Origin: Kitasatospora sp. NBC_01250
GTDB taxonomy: Bacteria; Actinomycetota; Actinomycetes; Streptomycetales; Streptomycetaceae
Assembly (NCBI RefSeq): GCF_036226465.1
Contig: NZ_CP108476.1
Coordinates: forward strand, 5,766,001 to 5,830,000
Length of the DNA: 64,000 nucleotides
Direction of reading: 5' to 3'
A model generated the notes under the pieces. It saw nothing but the letters and a program-made list of their open reading frames with translations, was not told the DNA's origin and searched no databases. Shown here one piece after another: positions 15,829 to 25,909 of this stretch. The position numbers and the translations under genes were made by a program. The stretch's first letter is position 1. Each line of letters begins with the position of its first letter.

Positions 15829-16640
15829 TCGGCGCCAGCCGTGAGGCCCTGGCCGCCGGCCGGGAGAACCTCGACAGCCTGACCGACAACACCTCGGTGG
15901 ACGCGGCCAAGCTGGCGGAGGAACTCAGCGCCGTCACCACGCTGCTGGACCGCGAGGTCTCGCTGCGCCGCGTGCTGACCGACCCCTCGCGGTCCGGTCA
16001 GGACAAGGCCGAGCTGGTCGGCTCGCTGCTGGGCCGCCAGGTCTCCGGTCCGACCGTGGACCTGGTCTCCGGTCTGGTCCGCTCCCGTTGGTCCGGTGGA
16101 CGCGACCTGGTCGACTCGGTCGAGGAGCTCGCCGCCTACGGCGAGATCATCGCCGCCCAGAAGGCCGGCAAGCTGGACGACCTGGAGGACGAGCTCTTCC
16201 GCTTCGGCCGCGTCGTGGCCGGCTCGCACGAGCTGCGCGCCGCCCTGACCGAGCCGAAGGCCGGTGCCGCCGCCAAGGCGGGGCTGGTCAAGAAGCTGCT
16301 CGGTGGCCGTGCCCAGGCAGGCACCGTCCGTCTGGTCACCTCGCTGGTCGCCACCCCGCGTGGCCGTAGCCTGGAACAGGGCCTCGCGTCCTACGCCAGG
16401 CTCGCCGCCGACCGCCGCGACCGCGTGGTGGCCCTGGTCACCACCGCTGTTCCGCTCAGCGACCGCCAGAAGGAGCGCCTGTCGGGCGCGCTGGCCAAGC
16501 TGTACGGGCGCGCGGTGCTCCTGAACATCGACGTCGACCCCGAGGTCGTCGGCGGTGTCCGGGTGCAGATCGGTGACGAGATCATCGACGGCACCGTGTC
16601 GAGCCGCCTCGAAGGCGCTCGACAGGCCCTCGAAGGCTGA
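15825..16640 (+). CDS. atpH: F0F1 ATP synthase subunit delta
   Basis: Links the peripheral stalk to the top of the alpha3beta3 head. At 271 residues it is much longer than E. coli delta (177) and has the extended N-terminal region typical of streptomycetes. The conserved C-terminal segment is visible (SDRQKERL, then GGVRVQIGDEIIDGTV). It begins at GTG 15825 inside the atpF stop. A 165-base gap with a 12-base direct repeat follows before atpA. Confidence 0.93.
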   Translation: MIGASREALAAGRENLDSLTDNTSVDAAKLAEELSAVTTLLDREVSLRRVLTDPSRSGQDKAELVGSLLGRQVSGPTVDLVSGLVRSRWSGGRDLVDSVEELAAYGEIIAAQKAGKLDDLEDELFRFGRVVAGSHELRAALTEPKAGAAAKAGLVKKLLGGRAQAGTVRLVTSLVATPRGRSLEQGLASYARLAADRRDRVVALVTTAVPLSDRQKERLSGALAKLYGRAVLLNIDVDPEVVGGVRVQIGDEIIDGTVSSRLEGARQALEG

Positions 16641-16732
16641 AGCCACCCGCACAGCAACATCCGACCCTCGGTCGGGCGCCGGTCCCACCCACGGGACAGC
16701 CGGCACATACGAACGGCCGGTTCAACAGCACC

Positions 16733-16780
16733 GGCCGAGGATCGAATACTTGCGGCCCTCCTTGGGCGGGCCGAGGATCG
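16733..16780 (+). repeat. 12-base direct repeat in the atpH-atpA gap
   Basis: GGCCGAGGATCG occurs at 16733-16744 and again at 16769-16780, 36 bases apart. It lies in the longest gap of the F1 part of the operon, just upstream of the atpA ribosome site. Its role is unknown; it may only reflect a small duplication. Confidence 0.5.
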
Positions 16781-16805
16781 CAACCTAGGAGAGCAGGGAA
16801 GCCTG

Positions 16806-18380
16806 ATGGCGGAGCTTACGATCCGGCCGGAGGAGATCCGGGACGCGCTGGCCGATTTCGTCCAGTCGTACCAGCCGGACGCCGCCTCGCGTGAAGAGGT
16901 CGGCACGGTCACTGACGCGGCGGACGGTATCGCCCATGTCGAGGGCCTGCCCTCGGTCATGGCCAACGAGCTGCTGAGGTTCGAGGACGGCACCCTCGGA
17001 CTCGCGCTGAACCTCGACACCCGCGAGATCGGTGTCGTCATCCTCGGTGAGTTCGGCGGGATCGAGGAGGGCCAGACGGTGCACCGCACCGGCGAGGTCC
17101 TCTCGGTGTCGGTCGGCGACGGCTACCTCGGCCGCGTCGTGGACCCGCTGGGCAACCCCATCGACGGTCTGGGCGAGATCACCGCCACCGGCCGCCGCGC
17201 CCTGGAGCTGCAGGCCCCCGGCGTCATGATGCGCAAGTCGGTCAAGGAGCCGCTGCAGACCGGCATCAAGGCCATCGACGCGATGACCCCGATCGGCCGT
17301 GGCCAGCGTCAGCTGATCATCGGTGACCGCCAGACCGGCAAGACCGCGGTGGCGATCGACACGATCATCAACCAGAAGGACAACTGGCGCTCGGGCGACC
17401 CGCAGAAGCAGGTCCGCTGCATCTACGTCGCCGTCGGCCAGAAGGGCTCCACCATCGCCGCCGTCCGCGGCGCCCTGGAGGAGGCCGGCGCGCTGGAGTA
17501 CACCACGATCGTGGCTGCTCCCGCCTCCGACCCGGCCGGCTTCAAGTACCTCGCCCCGTACACCGGTTCGGCCATCGGCCAGGAGTGGATGTACGACGGC
17601 AAGCACGTCCTGATCATCTTCGACGACCTGTCGAAGCAGGCCGAGGCCTACCGCTCCGTCTCCCTGCTGCTGCGCCGCCCGCCGGGCCGCGAGGCCTACC
17701 CGGGTGACGTCTTCTACCTGCACTCCCGCCTGCTGGAGCGCTGCGCGAAGCTGAACGACGACATCGGCGGCGGCTCGATGACCGGTCTGCCGATCATCGA
17801 GACCAAGGCCAACGACGTCTCGGCGTACATCCCGACCAACGTCATCTCGATCACCGACGGCCAGTGCTTCCTGGAGTCCGACCTGTTCAACGCCGGCATC
17901 CGCCCGGCCGTGAACGTCGGTATCTCGGTCTCCCGCGTCGGTGGCTCCGCCCAGATCAAGGCCATGCGCAAGGTTGCCGGCCGTCTGCGTCTGGACCTGG
18001 CCCAGTACCGCGAGCTGGAGGCGTTCGCCGCCTTCGGTTCCGACCTGGACGCGGCCTCCAAGGCGCAGCTGGAGCGCGGTGCCCGCATGGTCGAGCTGCT
18101 CAAGCAGGGTCAGTACCAGCCGTTCCCGGTCGAGGAGCAGGTCGCCTCCATCTGGGCCGGCACCACCGGCAAGCTGGACGAGGTCCCGGTCGCCGACATC
18201 CGCCGCTTCGAGCGCGAGTTCCTCGACTTCCTGCGGATCGAGCACAAGGAGCTGCTCAGCGGCATCGTCGAGACCGGCCAGCTCGAGGACGGCACCGTCG
18301 ACGCGCTGACCGAGGCGATCAAGTCCTTCAAGCTGGGCTTCACCACCGCCGACGGCAAGCTGCTCGGCGAGCAGGCCTGA
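16806..18380 (+). CDS. atpA: F0F1 ATP synthase subunit alpha
   Basis: Non-catalytic nucleotide-binding subunit of the F1 head (524 residues). The P-loop GDRQTGKT is at 173-180, and the three-domain structure is complete (beta-barrel, nucleotide domain, C-terminal helices). The arginine finger region is in the conserved ISVSRVGGSAQ segment. The ATG at 16806 follows CTAGGAGAGCAGGGAAG. It is followed after 32 bases by atpG. Confidence 0.97.
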   Translation: MAELTIRPEEIRDALADFVQSYQPDAASREEVGTVTDAADGIAHVEGLPSVMANELLRFEDGTLGLALNLDTREIGVVILGEFGGIEEGQTVHRTGEVLSVSVGDGYLGRVVDPLGNPIDGLGEITATGRRALELQAPGVMMRKSVKEPLQTGIKAIDAMTPIGRGQRQLIIGDRQTGKTAVAIDTIINQKDNWRSGDPQKQVRCIYVAVGQKGSTIAAVRGALEEAGALEYTTIVAAPASDPAGFKYLAPYTGSAIGQEWMYDGKHVLIIFDDLSKQAEAYRSVSLLLRRPPGREAYPGDVFYLHSRLLERCAKLNDDIGGGSMTGLPIIETKANDVSAYIPTNVISITDGQCFLESDLFNAGIRPAVNVGISVSRVGGSAQIKAMRKVAGRLRLDLAQYRELEAFAAFGSDLDAASKAQLERGARMVELLKQGQYQPFPVEEQVASIWAGTTGKLDEVPVADIRRFEREFLDFLRIEHKELLSGIVETGQLEDGTVDALTEAIKSFKLGFTTADGKLLGEQA

Positions 18381-18412
18381 GTCCGGTAGCGAGGGAAAGG
18401 ACGTAACGACCC

Positions 18413-19327
18413 ATGGGAGCACAGCTTCGGGTCTACAAGCGCCGGATCCGCTCTGTCACCGCGACGAAGAAGATCACCAAGGCGATGGAGATGATCTCCG
18501 CGTCGCGCATCGTCAAGGCGCAGCGCGCGGTGGCCGCCTCCACTCCGTACGCCGATGAGCTGACCCGGGCGGTGACGGCGGTGGCCACCCGGTCCAACAC
18601 CAAGCACCCGCTCACCCACGAGAACCCGAACGCCAGCCGCGCCGCGGTGCTGCTGATCACGGCCGACCGCGGTCTGGCCGGCGGGTACTCGACCAACGCC
18701 ATCAAGCAGGCGACCCTGCTCACCGCCCGGCTCCGGGCGGAGGGCAAGGAGGTGGTCACGTACATCTGTGGCCGCAAGGGTGTCCAGTACTACGGCTTCC
18801 GCAACCAGCCGGTCGCGGCGTCGTGGACGGGTTTCTCGGACAAGCCGACCTACGGTGACGCCAAGACGGTGGCCGCGGACCTGATCGAGGCGTTCACCGC
18901 CGAGACGGGCGGGGTCGACGAGCTGCACCTGGTTTCCACCAAGTTCGTCTCGATGCTGACCCAGACCGCCATCGACGCCCGGCTGCTGCCGCTGAAGCTC
19001 GACGAGGTCCAGCTCAGCGACGACAAGCCGGCCGCCACGGAGATCTTCCCGCTGTACGACTTCGAGCCCTCGGCCGAAGGCGTGCTGGACGCACTGCTGC
19101 CGCGGTACGTCGAGAGCCGGATCTACAACGCGCTGCTGCAGTCGGCCGCTTCCGAGCACGCCGCCCGCCGGCGCGCGATGAAGAGCGCGACCGACAACGC
19201 CGGCGAGCTCATCAAGTCGCTCACGCGGCTTGCCAACTCGGCCCGTCAGGCCGAGATCACCCAGGAAATCAGCGAGATCGTCGGTGGCGCCAACGCGCTG
19301 GCCGACGCTAGCGCGGGGAGCGAATGA
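18413..19327 (+). CDS. atpG: F0F1 ATP synthase subunit gamma
   Basis: Central rotor shaft of F1 (304 residues). N- and C-terminal long helices form the coiled coil: the start MGAQLRVYKRRI and the C-terminal signature ATDNAGELIKSL are both intact. Actinobacterial gamma subunits carry a small extra loop thought to limit ATP hydrolysis; whether it is present cannot be settled by eye. Its stop overlaps an upstream ATG of atpD, although the preferred atpD start is six bases further on. Confidence 0.96.
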   Translation: MGAQLRVYKRRIRSVTATKKITKAMEMISASRIVKAQRAVAASTPYADELTRAVTAVATRSNTKHPLTHENPNASRAAVLLITADRGLAGGYSTNAIKQATLLTARLRAEGKEVVTYICGRKGVQYYGFRNQPVAASWTGFSDKPTYGDAKTVAADLIEAFTAETGGVDELHLVSTKFVSMLTQTAIDARLLPLKLDEVQLSDDKPAATEIFPLYDFEPSAEGVLDALLPRYVESRIYNALLQSAASEHAARRRAMKSATDNAGELIKSLTRLANSARQAEITQEISEIVGGANALADASAGSE

Positions 19328-19329
19328 GA

Positions 19330-20784
<1,455 letters not shown>

Positions 20785-20804
20785 CCGGCCGCATGGCAGC
20801 GTGA

Positions 20805-20847
20805 CCGTGAGGGGTGGTTCCCGCATCCTGGGGACCACCCCTCACGG
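20805..20847 (+). terminator. 18-bp hairpin inside the operon, between atpD and atpC
   Basis: CCGTGAGGGGTGGTTCCC (20805-20822) pairs with 20830-20847 over 18 positions with a single G-T pair and a 7-base loop. It begins 20 bases after the atpD stop. A hairpin of this quality before the last gene of an operon should reduce atpC expression relative to atpD or define a processing end. Confidence 0.8.
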
Positions 20848-20965
20848 CACGTCGGCTGTGATTCCGGTCATCTCCGCGCTCCACGTTTCATGCCAGGGGC
20901 GCGAGCCCGTTATTCTTACCGAAACTCCCGAGTAATCGGGCGTTGCAAGAGCCTAGGAGCCCACG

Positions 20966-21346
20966 TTGGCTGAGCTGCACGTCGAGCTGGTCGCAGCCGA
21001 CCGCAAGGTCTGGTCCGGTGCGGCCACCCTGGTTGTCGCGCGCACGGCCTCCGGCGACACCGGCATCATGGCGGGTCACACCCCGGTGCTGAGCGTGCTG
21101 GAGTCCGGCCCGGTCACCATCCGCACCGTGGATGGCGGCACCGTCATCGCCGCTGTGCACGGCGGTTTCATCTCGTTCAACAACAACAAGCTCTCGCTGC
21201 TGGCGGAGATCGCCGAGCTGGCGGACGAGATCGATGTGGACCGCGCGGAGCGCGCGCTGGAGCTCGCCCAGAGCGACAGCGACGCCCACGCGGAGCGCCG
21301 TGCCGAGGTCCGCCTCGTCGCGGCAGGCCGCCGTCAGGCAGCCTGA
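20966..21346 (+). CDS. atpC: F0F1 ATP synthase subunit epsilon
   Basis: Rotor foot and regulatory subunit of F1 (126 residues): N-terminal beta-sandwich (LHVELVAADRKVWSG, GHTPVLSVLESG) and a C-terminal helical region. Translation starts at TTG 20966 with AGGAG about 7 bases upstream. It is separated from atpD by 181 bases containing an 18-bp hairpin, so its dose is likely set separately. Confidence 0.94.
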   Translation: MAELHVELVAADRKVWSGAATLVVARTASGDTGIMAGHTPVLSVLESGPVTIRTVDGGTVIAAVHGGFISFNNNKLSLLAEIAELADEIDVDRAERALELAQSDSDAHAERRAEVRLVAAGRRQAA

Positions 21347-21515
21347 ACGCAAGTGACCGACGGTCCCGGGGACGCGCGAGCGTGACCCCGGGACAGTCGT
21401 ATCGGTTGGTAGGGACAACCCGGTCGTTCGATAGGACTGCCGGTCACGGGGAGTCGCGGAGCCGGTGGGACACGGCCGGCCGCGCGTCGGCGAGTCAGCG
21501 AGGAGGTCGGTGAGC

Positions 21516-22016
21516 ATGGTCCTCGCCCTTGTGGTGTGCGCGACGGTCGTGGCCCTGGGGGTGGTCGGCCTGGTGGCGTTCGCGGTACGCCGCCGCCTCA
21601 TCCAGCGGCTCGGCGGAACGTTCGACTGCAGTTACCGACTCAAAATGCCGGCGGACGCCTCGATCCTTCCCGATCTCGACGAGAACGGACAGCCCACCTC
21701 GGCCCCGGTCCCCGTGACCGACGGCAAGGGGTGGGTTTTCGGTATCGGGCGCTACAGCGGTGACCACATCGAGTGGTTCCGGGTCTTCTCCTACGCCCCC
21801 CGCCCCCGCAGGGTGCTGCCCCGCCGCGAGATCGAGGTGCTCGGCCGCCGCTACCCCGAGGGCCAGGAGGAGCTCGCCCTGCTCTCCGGCTCGGTCGTCC
21901 TGCGCTGCCTGCACAACGGCGCCCCCCTGGAGCTGGCGATGAGCGACGACGCCCTCACCGGCTTCCTCGCCTGGCTGGAGGCCGCCCCGCCCGGCCAGCG
22001 GGTCAACGTCGCGTAG
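21516..22016 (+). CDS. DUF2550 membrane-anchored protein
   Basis: Protein of unknown function found directly after atpC in many actinobacteria (M. tuberculosis Rv1312, from memory). At 166 residues it has one N-terminal transmembrane helix (about 2-24), a short basic motif (RRRLIQR) and a compact domain with conserved aromatic-rich segments (GRYSGDHIEWFRVFS). ATG 21516 has AGGAGG 9 bases upstream; a GTG six bases earlier is too close. Its conserved position suggests a membrane or energy-related job, but nothing in the sequence shows it. Confidence 0.8.
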   Translation: MVLALVVCATVVALGVVGLVAFAVRRRLIQRLGGTFDCSYRLKMPADASILPDLDENGQPTSAPVPVTDGKGWVFGIGRYSGDHIEWFRVFSYAPRPRRVLPRREIEVLGRRYPEGQEELALLSGSVVLRCLHNGAPLELAMSDDALTGFLAWLEAAPPGQRVNVA

Positions 22017-22121
22017 CGGCGATCGCTCCTTCGAGCAGTGGGAACGGATTCGGCCGCGACGGCGCGGGTCTGTTGTGGATGCTGGTCGCGTCCGCCCACA
22101 CTGTACGCAGGAAGTCCTGAC

Positions 22122-22127
22122 TAGGCT
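22122..22127 (+). promoter_or_regulatory. -10 box of a probable leaderless promoter
   Basis: TAGGCT sits exactly 6 bases before the ATG of the adenosyltransferase gene, with no ribosome-binding sequence between. In streptomycetes TANNNT at this distance usually means that transcription starts at the start codon. Confidence 0.5.
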
Positions 22128-22133
22128 GCCCGC

Positions 22134-22706
22134 ATGGTCAACCTCACCCGCATCTACACCCGCACCGGCGACGACGGCAGCACCGCGCTCGGTGACATGA
22201 GCCGCACGACCAAGACCGATCCGCGCCTGATCGCCTACGCGGACACCAACGAGGCCAACGCCGCGCTCGGCGTGGCGATCGCCGCCGGGGCGCTCCCGGC
22301 GGAGCTGACCGAGGTCCTGACGCGGATTCAGAACGACCTCTTCGACGTCGGTGCCGACCTCGCCACGCCCGTGGTCGAGAATCCCCAGTACCCGCCGCTG
22401 CGGGTCGAGCAGGGCTACGTCGACCGGCTGGAGGCCGACTGCGACCGCTACCTGGCCGACCTGGAGAAGCTGCGCAGCTTCATCCTGCCCGGCGGCACCC
22501 CCGGCGCCGCCTACCTGCACCTGGCCTGCACCGTGGTGCGCCGGGCCGAGCGGGCCACCTGGGCGGCGATCGAGGTGCACGGGGAGAGCATCAACCCGCT
22601 CACCGCGAAGTACCTCAACCGGCTCTCCGACCTGCTCTTCATCCTGGCCAGGACCGCCAACAAGGAGCGCGGGGACGTGCTCTGGGTGCCGGGGGAGAAC
22701 CGCTAG
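22134..22706 (+). CDS. cobA: ATP:cob(I)alamin adenosyltransferase, PduO type
   Basis: Makes adenosylcobalamin from ATP and cob(I)alamin and can hand it to acyl-CoA mutases. The 190 residues form the PduO-type helical bundle. The ATP-binding N-terminus TRTGDDGSTALG, the catalytic Arg/Glu pair region VRRAERATW and NRLSDLLF are intact. The cofactor is required by the isobutyryl-CoA mutase at 47945, and MeaB (43812) guards such mutases. The gene probably has a leaderless transcript. In the PduO nomenclature the symbol could also be pduO or mmaB; the CobA/CobO label is a naming matter only. In M. tuberculosis the homologue (Rv1314c) is also near atpC-DUF2550. Confidence 0.92.
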   Translation: MVNLTRIYTRTGDDGSTALGDMSRTTKTDPRLIAYADTNEANAALGVAIAAGALPAELTEVLTRIQNDLFDVGADLATPVVENPQYPPLRVEQGYVDRLEADCDRYLADLEKLRSFILPGGTPGAAYLHLACTVVRRAERATWAAIEVHGESINPLTAKYLNRLSDLLFILARTANKERGDVLWVPGENR

Positions 22707-22790
22707 CGCAGTCGGGCCGGCCCGGCGGACCCGGCTCCGTGCGACCTTCGATGTACAGCCAGGGCGCCCGGCGGATGGTGAGATGGGAGG

Positions 22791-23990
22791 GTGTTCGCGC
22801 ACCGCCTCCCCCCGCGTCGGCAGGACCAGGCGATCGCCGTCGCCGGGCTGCTCGGCGGTCTGCTGCTGATCGCCTTCCGGGTGTACAACCCCGGCTTCCC
22901 GCCCTGGCTGCCGGCGCTGACGCTGGTGCCGATGGCGGCGCTGGAGACGGTCCGGCGCACCCGGCCGGTCCTGGTGGCGGCGCTGGGCGGGGTGCTGCTC
23001 GTCGCCGCCCTCTTCAGCGGCGCCCTGACGGCCACCGTCATCATGTACACCGACCTGCTCTACGCCGGCACCCTCTACGGCTCGCGCCGGATGCCGCGGG
23101 TGATGCAGCTCCTCGGTGCCGCCACCACCCTCGCCCTCACCTGCCTGACGGCGCTCACCAACACGGTCGCCGTCGCGCTGCTGGTGGCGATCTTCGCCAC
23201 GCTGCTCTTCCTGGCCCCGGTGTGGACGGCCGACCTGGTGCGCAAGCACCGCGACCGGGCCGACAGCGAGCGGCTGCGGGCGGAGCAGATCGAGCTGCTG
23301 GCCGAGCTGGACCGGCGCGGCGCGGTGGTCGCCGAGCGCGCCCGGATGGCCCGCGAGCTGCACGACGTGGTGGCCAACCACCTCTCGGCGATCGCCATCC
23401 ACGCCACCGGGGCCCAGTCGCTGGCCCGTCGTCAGCAGCGACCGGAGGAGGACCCGCTGGTGGCCGTGCTCGCGGTGATCCGGGAGAACAGCGTGCAGGG
23501 CCTGGCCGAGATGCGCCGCATGATCGGTCTGCTGCGGGCCGGCGACCAGGAGCCGGAGAACTACCAGGCGCCCCGGCTCGGGGCGTTGGACAGCCTGCTC
23601 GCCCAGGTGCGGGCCGCGGGCCGGGATGCCGGGCTGGCCTTCGAGGCCGAGCAGCGGGGCGAGCCGGGCGAACTGCCCGCGCCGGTCGAGCTGGCCGCCT
23701 ACCGGATCGTCCAGGAGTCGCTGACCAACGCGCTCAAGCACGCCGGCCGGGGCACCGTGCGGTTGTGCCTGCAGCACGGCCCGGAGCAGGTCGAGATCAC
23801 CGTGGACAGTCCGTACCGTCCGGACGCGGGGCGGGCGTTGCCCGGTGCGCGGGCCGGACTGGTCGGCATGGGGGAGCGGGCCCAGCTGCTCGGCGGCAGC
23901 TTCCGGGCGGGCCCGCGCGACGGGGTGTGGCAGGTACGGGCGGTGCTGCCGGTCGGTGCGGCGGCGCAGAGCGAGAGTGGGCGGGCATGA
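22791..23990 (+). CDS. Sensor histidine kinase, NarL-partner class (HisKA_3)
   Basis: Membrane sensor of a two-component system (399 residues). Several hydrophobic helices fill residues ~18-140 with almost no external loop, so it probably senses a membrane signal. The phospho-accepting His191 is in RELHDVVANH and the ATP-binding domain shows the N-box QESLTNALKHA and a G-box near GLVGMGERA. The stop overlaps the start of the response regulator (ATGA), so the two are coupled. The GTG at 22791 has its GGGAGG directly adjacent; the true start could be slightly downstream. The stimulus and targets are unknown. Confidence 0.88.
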   Translation: MFAHRLPPRRQDQAIAVAGLLGGLLLIAFRVYNPGFPPWLPALTLVPMAALETVRRTRPVLVAALGGVLLVAALFSGALTATVIMYTDLLYAGTLYGSRRMPRVMQLLGAATTLALTCLTALTNTVAVALLVAIFATLLFLAPVWTADLVRKHRDRADSERLRAEQIELLAELDRRGAVVAERARMARELHDVVANHLSAIAIHATGAQSLARRQQRPEEDPLVAVLAVIRENSVQGLAEMRRMIGLLRAGDQEPENYQAPRLGALDSLLAQVRAAGRDAGLAFEAEQRGEPGELPAPVELAAYRIVQESLTNALKHAGRGTVRLCLQHGPEQVEITVDSPYRPDAGRALPGARAGLVGMGERAQLLGGSFRAGPRDGVWQVRAVLPVGAAAQSESGRA

Positions 23991-24646
23991 CGATCCGGGT
24001 GCTGGTGGCGGAGGATCAGGCGGCGGTGCGCGCGGCCCTGGTGATGATCCTGCGCAGCGAGCCGGACCTCGACGTGGTCGGTGAGGCGGCCGACGGCGAG
24101 CAGGCCGTGGCGCTGGCGCTGGAGCTGCGGCCCGACGTGGTGCTGATGGACATCCAGATGCCCAGGCTGGACGGCGTCGCGGCGACCCGGCGGATCACCG
24201 CGGCGGGCGCCGCCCAGGTCCTGGTGCTGACCACCTTCGACCTGGACGAGTACGTGCACGGCGCGCTGCGGGCCGGTGCGGCCGGCTTCCTGCTCAAGGA
24301 CCTGGAGGCGGACGCCCTGGTGGCGGGCATCCGTGCGGTGGCCCGCGGCGAGGGCATGCTGGCGCCCACCGTCACCCGACGCCTGATCAGCACCTTCGCC
24401 CGGCCCGAGGGCGGCGACCCGGCGGCAGTGGCCAGCCTCACCCAGCGCGAGCGCGAGGTGCTGGCCGCGATCGGCGCGGGTCTGAGCAACGGCCAGATCG
24501 CCCGCCGGCTGGCGATGGCGGAGGCCACCACCAAGACCCATGTGAGCCGGATCCTGGCCAAGTTGGACCTGCGCAGCCGGGTCCAGGCCGCGATCCTGGC
24601 GCAGGACCTGGGCCTGGCGCTGCCACCGGCGCCACCCCGGCGCTGA
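23987..24646 (+). CDS. LuxR/NarL-family response regulator
   Basis: DNA-binding partner of the upstream kinase (219 residues). The receiver domain has acidic residues near the start (AEDQ), the phospho-accepting Asp55 in LMDIQMP, and the conserved Lys in FLLKDLEAD. The C-terminal helix-turn-helix is of LuxR type (LTQREREVLAAIGAG). Its ATG overlaps the kinase stop. The frame stays open far upstream in the kinase region, but that extension is only a shadow. Target genes cannot be predicted. Confidence 0.92.
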   Translation: MTIRVLVAEDQAAVRAALVMILRSEPDLDVVGEAADGEQAVALALELRPDVVLMDIQMPRLDGVAATRRITAAGAAQVLVLTTFDLDEYVHGALRAGAAGFLLKDLEADALVAGIRAVARGEGMLAPTVTRRLISTFARPEGGDPAAVASLTQREREVLAAIGAGLSNGQIARRLAMAEATTKTHVSRILAKLDLRSRVQAAILAQDLGLALPPAPPRR

Positions 24647-24717
24647 GGCGCCGTCCGGACGCAGATCACACCTGCCAATCGCCCCACGGCTCGGCCCGGG
24701 GCACTACAGTCCGAGCG

Positions 24718-24798
24718 GTGAGCGGCGCTGCTCCCTGCGGGAAGGCAATCCCTGCCCCGGAGCGCGCCTGGACGGGACTTCGGGAGAAGCAGCCATGA
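24718..24798 (+). CDS. Putative leaderless 26-residue upstream peptide before hbd
   Basis: TACAGT at 24705-24710 is followed 7 bases later by a GTG that opens a 26-codon frame. Its stop TGA overlaps the ATG of the 3-hydroxybutyryl-CoA dehydrogenase gene (ATGA). The peptide (starting VSGAAPCGKA) matches nothing I know. The layout would allow a leaderless ribosome to deliver translation to hbd. hbd also has its own GGGAGAAG site, so this is a possibility, not a firm call. Confidence 0.3.
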   Translation: MSGAAPCGKAIPAPERAWTGLREKQP

Positions 24799-25667
24799 GC
24801 AACGTATCCACGCAGCGTCAGCAGATCGCCGTGATCGGCGCCGGCCTCATGGGCGCGGGCATCGCCCAGGTGTCCGCGCAGGCCGGCCACCCGGTGGTGC
24901 TGCGGGACGTCACCGAGCAGGCCCTGCGCCGCGGCATGGACGCGATCGAGGCCTCCTACGAGAAGTTCGTCGGCAAGGGCAAGCTGACCGCCGAGGAGGC
25001 CACCGCGGCGCTCGGCCGGATCACCACCACCACCGACCTCGGCGCCGTCGGCGAGGCGGACATCGTGATCGAGGCGGTGTTCGAGCAGCTGGAGGTCAAG
25101 GAGGGCGTCTTCCGCGAGCTGGACAAGATCGCCAAGGACGGCGCGGTGCTGGGCAGCAACACCTCCGCCATCCCGATCACCCGGATCGCCGCCGTCACCG
25201 CGCGCCCCGAGTCCGTGGTCGGCGTGCACTTCTTCTCGCCGGTCCCGCTGATGCGCCTGGTCGAGCTGGTCCGCGGCTACAAGACCAGCGACGCCGCGCT
25301 GGCCACCGCCCGTGCCTTCGCCGAGGGGGTGGGCAAGGAGGTGGTCGTGGTCAACCGCGACGTGGCCGGCTTCATCACCACCCGGCTGATCACCGCCCTG
25401 GTGGTGGAGGCCGCCAAGCTGTACGAGTCCGGCGTGGCCAGCGCCGAGGACATCGACACCGCCTGCCGGCTGGGCTTCGGCCACCCGATGGGCCCGCTGC
25501 AGACCGCCGACCTGACCGGCGTGGACATCCTGCTGCACGCCGCGCGCAACATCTACGAGGAGACCCAGGACGAGAAGTTCGCGGCCCCGGAGATCATGGC
25601 CCGGATGGTCACCGCCGGCGACCTGGGCCGCAAGAGCGGGCGCGGCTTCTACGGCTACCAGGGCTGA
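24795..25667 (+). CDS. hbd: 3-hydroxybutyryl-CoA dehydrogenase
   Basis: NAD(P)-dependent dehydrogenase that interconverts acetoacetyl-CoA and 3-hydroxybutyryl-CoA (290 residues, the usual length). The N-terminal Rossmann motif is GAGLMGAGIAQ. The catalytic His/Glu segment (VGVHFFSPVPLM) and NRDVAGFITTRL are intact, and the C-terminal domain ends in GRGFYGY. Together with the thiolase at 42565 it can supply C4 units for crotonyl-/butyryl-CoA and for IcmA. FadB-type fusion is absent. The ATG at 24795 has GGGAGAAGC upstream. Confidence 0.94.
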   Translation: MSNVSTQRQQIAVIGAGLMGAGIAQVSAQAGHPVVLRDVTEQALRRGMDAIEASYEKFVGKGKLTAEEATAALGRITTTTDLGAVGEADIVIEAVFEQLEVKEGVFRELDKIAKDGAVLGSNTSAIPITRIAAVTARPESVVGVHFFSPVPLMRLVELVRGYKTSDAALATARAFAEGVGKEVVVVNRDVAGFITTRLITALVVEAAKLYESGVASAEDIDTACRLGFGHPMGPLQTADLTGVDILLHAARNIYEETQDEKFAAPEIMARMVTAGDLGRKSGRGFYGYQG

Positions 25668-25909
25668 TCGGTTCAGGCTCGGCCGCCTCGGCCCGACCGG
25701 CCGGTCGCGGGGCGGGTGCCGTGGGGTGAGTTTGCTCACGGCACTGCCGCAGATGGGTGATTTGCGCGGTAATCGAGAGTGCGCCCCAGGCACTACTGCG
25801 TATATTCCCTCGGACGAGTGAAGTCGCTTCAGATTCGCCGGGGGAGCAGCAACCTGGACGACTGGTCCGGCGTCAGATGGTGGGGACCTCATTGCTGAAG
25901 GAGGGCAGC

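Noticed and set aside
22739..24646. A 635-codon plus-strand frame ending in the response regulator
   Set aside because: Its first two thirds are the +1 frame of the histidine kinase gene; the response regulator starts at 23987, overlapping the kinase stop.
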